Made by a program: the position numbers and the translations under genes. DNA of 64,000 nt from Dolomedes plantarius (Eukaryota; Arthropoda; Arachnida; Araneae; Dolomedidae): assembly GCA_907164885.2 (NCBI GenBank), contig OU015501.1:27231132-27295131 (forward strand). Reading direction: 5' to 3'. This document shows, in pieces, positions 60,010 to 64,000 of this stretch. Positions within the stretch are counted from its first letter, which is position 1. Each line of letters begins with the position of its first letter. The notes beneath the pieces are model-generated. The model did no database searches, was not told the DNA's origin, and saw only the letters and a list, made by a program, of their open reading frames with translations.

Positions 60010-60297
60010 TCATTGGCTACTTTATTATTGCAAAATAATGTAGGTGAGCCGATACTGCTCCCTTTTGGAGACAGCACGGGAACTTCCATGCCTTATCCTG
60101 GATTCGAACCAAAGCCCATAAACCGGGACGCTGAACCACTACATGATGTGAGTAGCTGAAATTACAATACAATTTCAAGTAATTCCAGTGATCAATGTTA
60201 AAATTCCCGAATAAACCTTGGTTGTTCCCATGTCGTCCCCCTCATAAGGACAATGCTGGCTCACCGATATGGGGCGCCCATAATAAAGTAACCAGTA
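60010..60297 (-). mobile_element. Inverted-repeat element enclosing a tRNA-like sequence
   Basis: The left arm (60010-60092) and right arm (60215-60297) are inverted. They share TACTTTATTAT and GGTGAGCC, with looser similarity around GGGAAC further in. Between them, on the minus strand, TAGTGGTTCAGCGTCCCGG (A box) and GGTTCGAATCC (perfect B box) form a tRNA-like pol III promoter at 60085-60152. The cloverleaf is incomplete. It may be a SINE carried inside an inverted-repeat element, or a composite. Confidence 0.55.
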
Positions 60298-61881
60298 AAA
60301 TAGCGGTGAATAACAAAAGGTAAATGTCTAACAACAAGTACCTCTGCATTAAAAAAAATGTTGAAGTTAAAAAGATTTATCTGATCTGAAAGGACTTGTA
60401 TTTGAATTTAGCGATGTACCGAAAAGGAAGACTGCTGCATTGGTGGAATTTTGTCTCTAGAGTTATATTCTTTTGACACTGTGTTACATTTAAATTTCTT
60501 AGAGGGAAAATCAGTAGAGACGTTATGAGAAAACTTAATTTAAGTCTGTATATTTTGAAACAATACTGATATAATTCCACGTAGGGTAGCTTTCGAAGAT
60601 TAATTTTACATCCAAAAATTTCCCTGTTGTATAAACAGCATTTACTGCTAACCTTTTAAGTTCAGTTTGGAAGAATATACATCGTGAACTGAGTGAAGTT
60701 TACAACTTAAGTATCGATTATTTATTTGAGAAATAATGAATATCATCAATCTTCAGACATCAATATGTCTATAATTATCGAAATTTAAGTGTTAGGTGAC
60801 GGGTTAAAAACGCATTTTTATATAACACCATTATTGGTTCCTCCATAATCTCAATTTAAAGAACATGCCTATCACTTCTGAACATATTAACGTAGATGTT
60901 AACAGAGAGTAGACATCTGGTGTTTGCGGCCCATCTGTTGTTTGGCCTGTTTCGTTAACACTAGATCTTTTAATTATGTCTTAGGTTTTGAGCTTTCGAA
61001 TCTCTATAGAACATGAAGTTGTAGTTTTCCAGCATTCTCAGAATATTGACCTTGAAACTTTGTGAATATCTGATTTTTAATTATCCTTCCCTTATTAATA
61101 TCTAGAGGAAAGTAATACGTCATGCAATTTCTTTGTATGCTTTTCTTTTCTTAGAGAAAAGAATGAGAAAATATACAGCGTTATATATGACAAGTATTAA
61201 TGCTTAAGTGAAATACATCATTACTTTACCTTTTAACTTTTTACATTTAATGTATAAAGCAGACATAAAAGTATATATTTATTTTCAAATCTGAAAAATC
61301 TAAACGAGATTACTTTAATGGAAATTATTGATAATTGTTTAAAGAAACTGACCACTTTAAAAAAATAAATTGTTTTTAGCATCTACAACAATGAACAGTA
61401 ATTTTTGAATGAATTAAACGGAAACAAACGATTATGTGGTCCTAGACGTTATTTCATTTCATTATGTTTCCCACCCTGTGAAATTATATAGAGTTTTTTT
61501 TTCAATCGTTTGTTAAATGACGGGAAATTTACATAATTGTTATTAATTTGGCTTTCTTTTGAAAGGATATTGTTTTTCTAAAAGGTTTCGATCAATAAAT
61601 TGTCTGCTTCACTAATAGCTGTTTCAGTTGTTGGATGAATTCCAAATAAAATTTCTCTTTAGATGCTGTAGAGATATGTTTTAACATATCTTATCAATAA
61701 GCCGAAGAGAACAGTAGACATTTATATGCTAGTATATAGATTGTAAATCATTATGTCATTACGTTCTGGCCCCTCCCCCCCCCAAAAAAAGAAAACAACA
61801 AACAATACAAGTCAATATTTAACGCTTGTTTTATTTATGAATAGGATCAGAAAATATCAATTTTAATACTGTAATATGGAT
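60298..61881. other. AT-rich DNA, no gene seen
   Basis: No convincing frame. A run of 10 C lies near 61770. Confidence 0.45.
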
Positions 61882-61918
61882 TAGGGTGGGTCGTTTTTTA
61901 CTTTTTTTTAAAATCGAA

Positions 61919-62300
61919 ATCGCCTGTGGTGGGAAAAGCTCAGTATTGCTATCAAATGTTTGTAAAAAAAAATCTTTTTCAAATTAAAATATATTTAGGC
62001 CCCCGTCTGGGCCTTGAAGTTTCTCCAAAAATGCAAAAAAATGCATTTTTTATTTATTTTTAAATTTTTTACATATCAAAAATTTTAACTGCCTGTAGTG
62101 GAAATTCTTGCATAGCAAGACCCTTAGTTTGTGAATTTTTTTTATATTAAAATATATTTAGGCCCCCCGCCCGGCTCTTGAAGTTTCTCCAAAAATGTAA
62201 AAAATGCATTTTTTTATTTATTTTTTATTTTTTTTACGTATCAAAAATTTTAACTGCCTGTAGTGGAAATTCTTGCATAGCAAGACCCTTTGCTTGTGAA
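61919..62300. repeat. 163-bp tandem units in the left arm
   Basis: Two full units and one partial unit. ATATTTAGGCCCC recurs at 61991 and 62154, and CTTGCATAGCAAGACCCTT recurs in each full unit. Confidence 0.85.
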
Positions 62301-62603
62301 AAAAATTATTTTGATATCGTATCATATTTAAAGCCCCTGCTAGGCCGGCGAAATTTTAATATTTTAACTCTTTGAAGCAGAATTTTTAATAAACATATTT
62401 TAAAAATTAAAGTCATTAAACTCAATGTCCCATCTGTGTCAAAGGGTTAAAACGGCTCTTTGCTTATTTTGCCAAAATTATGGCAGAATAACCCAGAATT
62501 CGCCACTAGGAGGTGGCTGCATTCGAATTCCTCCCGCACCCCCCCCACCCCCCCAACCAAATATGGGCGAAGTTTTTTTTTCCTGTTTAGTGATATAGCA
62601 ATC

Positions 62604-63694
62604 TTACACTTTATATTTTGCCTTATTTTTGAAGTTTGGCATCAGCTTTCGAGATGCCAATGTTGTATGTATAAAGTCATCTCGACTTTTTTCTCCACAG
62701 ACAGATGAGGATGCCTCTGACACTATCTTGACTGCCCTTTCGACATCTTGTGTACGGCATGGGAGAGTCCACAGCTTACTTTCTATAAAGCCACTCATTT
62801 CAGCCATTTTCTCAATTTCTGCACTGGATATATGTTTAGTCAGTGGAGGTTCTGTAAGTGAACATTTCTTCCAATTGATCAGTTCTGCACAGTCGTTTGC
62901 GTGAAATTTGAGACCCGGAATGACAAAATCACAAGTTGTTTCATTGGGAAGTGTTCGGGCCTTCATGGTTCTTTGAAGTCTAATTTCCTCACATAGGATC
63001 GTTTTTCGTTGATCATGGCAATCAGCAGGTTTTCTGGGTAACCATAAAATCTTTCATTTGCATTACAGGATCCACTACTAATTTCAGCTCATCGCTCTGA
63101 TATCTTGAGTAGTGTATAACTTCCCAAAGATCCTGTGTATCAGCTGTGCATGAAGGCTCACTTTTAGTGAGAAACCAAACTTTTGCATACACTTTTGGAG
63201 CTGCCCACTTCTTTTGAAGATGTAGCAACTTGCTTAAAATCCTCATCAAATGAAAATAATCTTCACTTTCAGAATTAGAGCTTCAATCCATAATACTTTC
63301 GCATCGTTGAGGTTGGCTATTTATCTCAGTTTCCGATATTTGCTTATTCACACGTTCAGCCTCCATTGCTTTCCTTGCCTCTCTAAGTTTTAGCACCCTG
63401 GTGATTTTAGCATCCAAATCCCCCATATACATTTTCGTCCAAGATCTCTGGTCCTTCAAAAATTCTTGTTCCAAAACCGGTACTTTTCTTGACTTCTGTG
63501 CACAATGAAAATTCATGACACTTACATGTTGAGATATCAAACAGTGTAGATTTTGCATCATTTTGAAATCTTCTTAATTTAATTTTCGCAGCTTCACTTG
63601 TTTTTCCAGTAGACTTCTTTGTATTCATGAATTTTTTATGAAACTTTTTATGAAACCGCGCAGTATAATCCCACCGTCTATTGGAGAAATTCAA
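62604..63694 (-). pseudogene. Repeat-encoded protein of unknown function, frameshifted
   Basis: Read from 63694 down: a basic N-terminal part, a Cys-rich segment TLFDISTCKCHEFSLC, then after a frameshift near 63490 VPVLEQEFLKDQRSW. A TGA stop at 63283-63285 follows, then the same frame continues to WEVIHYSRYQSDELK. A shift near 63050 gives GYPENLLIAMINE, and another near 62975 leads to the C-terminal block LPCRTQDVERAVKIVSEAS, RDDFIHTTLASRKLMPNF and a stop near 62604. From memory, this order of motifs recurs in uncharacterised proteins encoded by repeats in arthropod genomes. I could not verify that. No DDE triad, helicase or polymerase motif is visible. Total length is about 364 codons. Confidence 0.7.
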
Positions 63695-63895
63695 AACATA
63701 TTCGCTGGCCTAGCGGGGGCTTTAAATATGATACAATATCAAAATAATTTTTTCACAAACAAAGGGACTTGCTATTTAACAATTTCTACTACAGGCGGTT
63801 AAAATTTTTGGTACGTAAAAATTAAAAAATAAATAATAAATGCTGTTTTTTATGTTTTTGGAGAAACTTCAAGGGCCAGTCGGGGGGCCTAAATA

Positions 63896-64000
63896 CAGGG
63901 TGGCTAATAAATACTGTAACACTCCAAAAAATAAGAGTTAATTTTAATCGTTTGGAAAAACAATTTATCTATCTATTTGTGTGATTGGCAACTTTTTGTA
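63896..64000 (+). mobile_element. Left end of a mariner-like element, runs off the window
   Basis: CAGGGTGGCTAATAAATAC follows a TA exactly where the right arm of the preceding transposon breaks off. CAGGGTG starts are common for Tc1/mariner elements in arthropods. Only 105 bases are visible. Confidence 0.5.

Larger units (their letters stand above)
61882..63893 (-). mobile_element. Unclassified transposon with long inverted ends
   Basis: The right arm (about 63700-63893) is an inverted copy of about 62154-62350. They share TTTAGGCCCCCCG, GAAGTTTCTCCAAAAA, AAAATTTTAAC(T/C)GCCTGTAGT, TTATTTTGATAT and TAAAGCCCC(T/C)GCTAGGCC. The left side repeats the outer part of the arm once more, and partly again, as 163-bp tandem units, beginning near AGGGTGGGTCG at 61882. 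The arms enclose a minus-strand pseudogene. The right outer end is cut off by another element entering at a TA (63894-63895). I cannot assign a superfamily. Confidence 0.65.

Overview
The window looks like gene-poor nuclear DNA from an arthropod, most likely a spider or another chelicerate. It is strongly AT-rich, has many TA microsatellites, and carries large numbers of decayed Tc1/mariner, Helitron, hAT-like, SINE and non-LTR elements. Nothing bacterial is present: no operons, ribosome binding sites, rRNA or CRISPR. The spider assignment is an inference from composition and repeat types.

Most of what can be annotated is mobile DNA. (1) Helitrons: three families, recognised by a 5' TC, a 3' hairpin followed by CTAG or CTAA, and insertion between A and T. 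Family 1 has five copies (3343, 7469, 9930, 22938, 47189), family 2 has two (38338, 55728), and family 3 has one (14080, minus strand) sitting inside a mariner terminal repeat. (2) TTAA-flanked inverted-repeat elements: five sequence families at seven loci (15756, 17187, 32307, 35392, 45849, 54919, 57669). (3) Tc1/mariner: a nearly full-length Tc1-like element with exact TA duplications (29930-31353), a mariner-like element with an N-terminally deleted transposase (11297-12184), a deletion derivative (13512-15133) and a C-terminal remnant (5356). (4) Non-LTR retrotransposon RNase H fragments (24241, 34815), one split by a TTAA element. (5) tRNA-derived SINEs. (6) hAT-like miniature elements in a tandem duplication (533-2000).

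At the right edge (about 61882-63893) an element with roughly 190-bp inverted ends encloses a frameshifted minus-strand gene. Its protein resembles an uncharacterised repeat-encoded arthropod family and fits no DNA transposase class that I recognise. This is the best candidate here for something poorly described.

Host coding sequence is sparse. Four short stretches look like exons with good splice sites: 42731-42838 (+), 44607-44677 (+), 50641-50717 (+) and 28209-28296 (-). The 44607 and 50641 pieces are phase-compatible and could be successive exons of one plus-strand gene with an intron of about 6 kb. I do not recognise the proteins, and all four calls are tentative.
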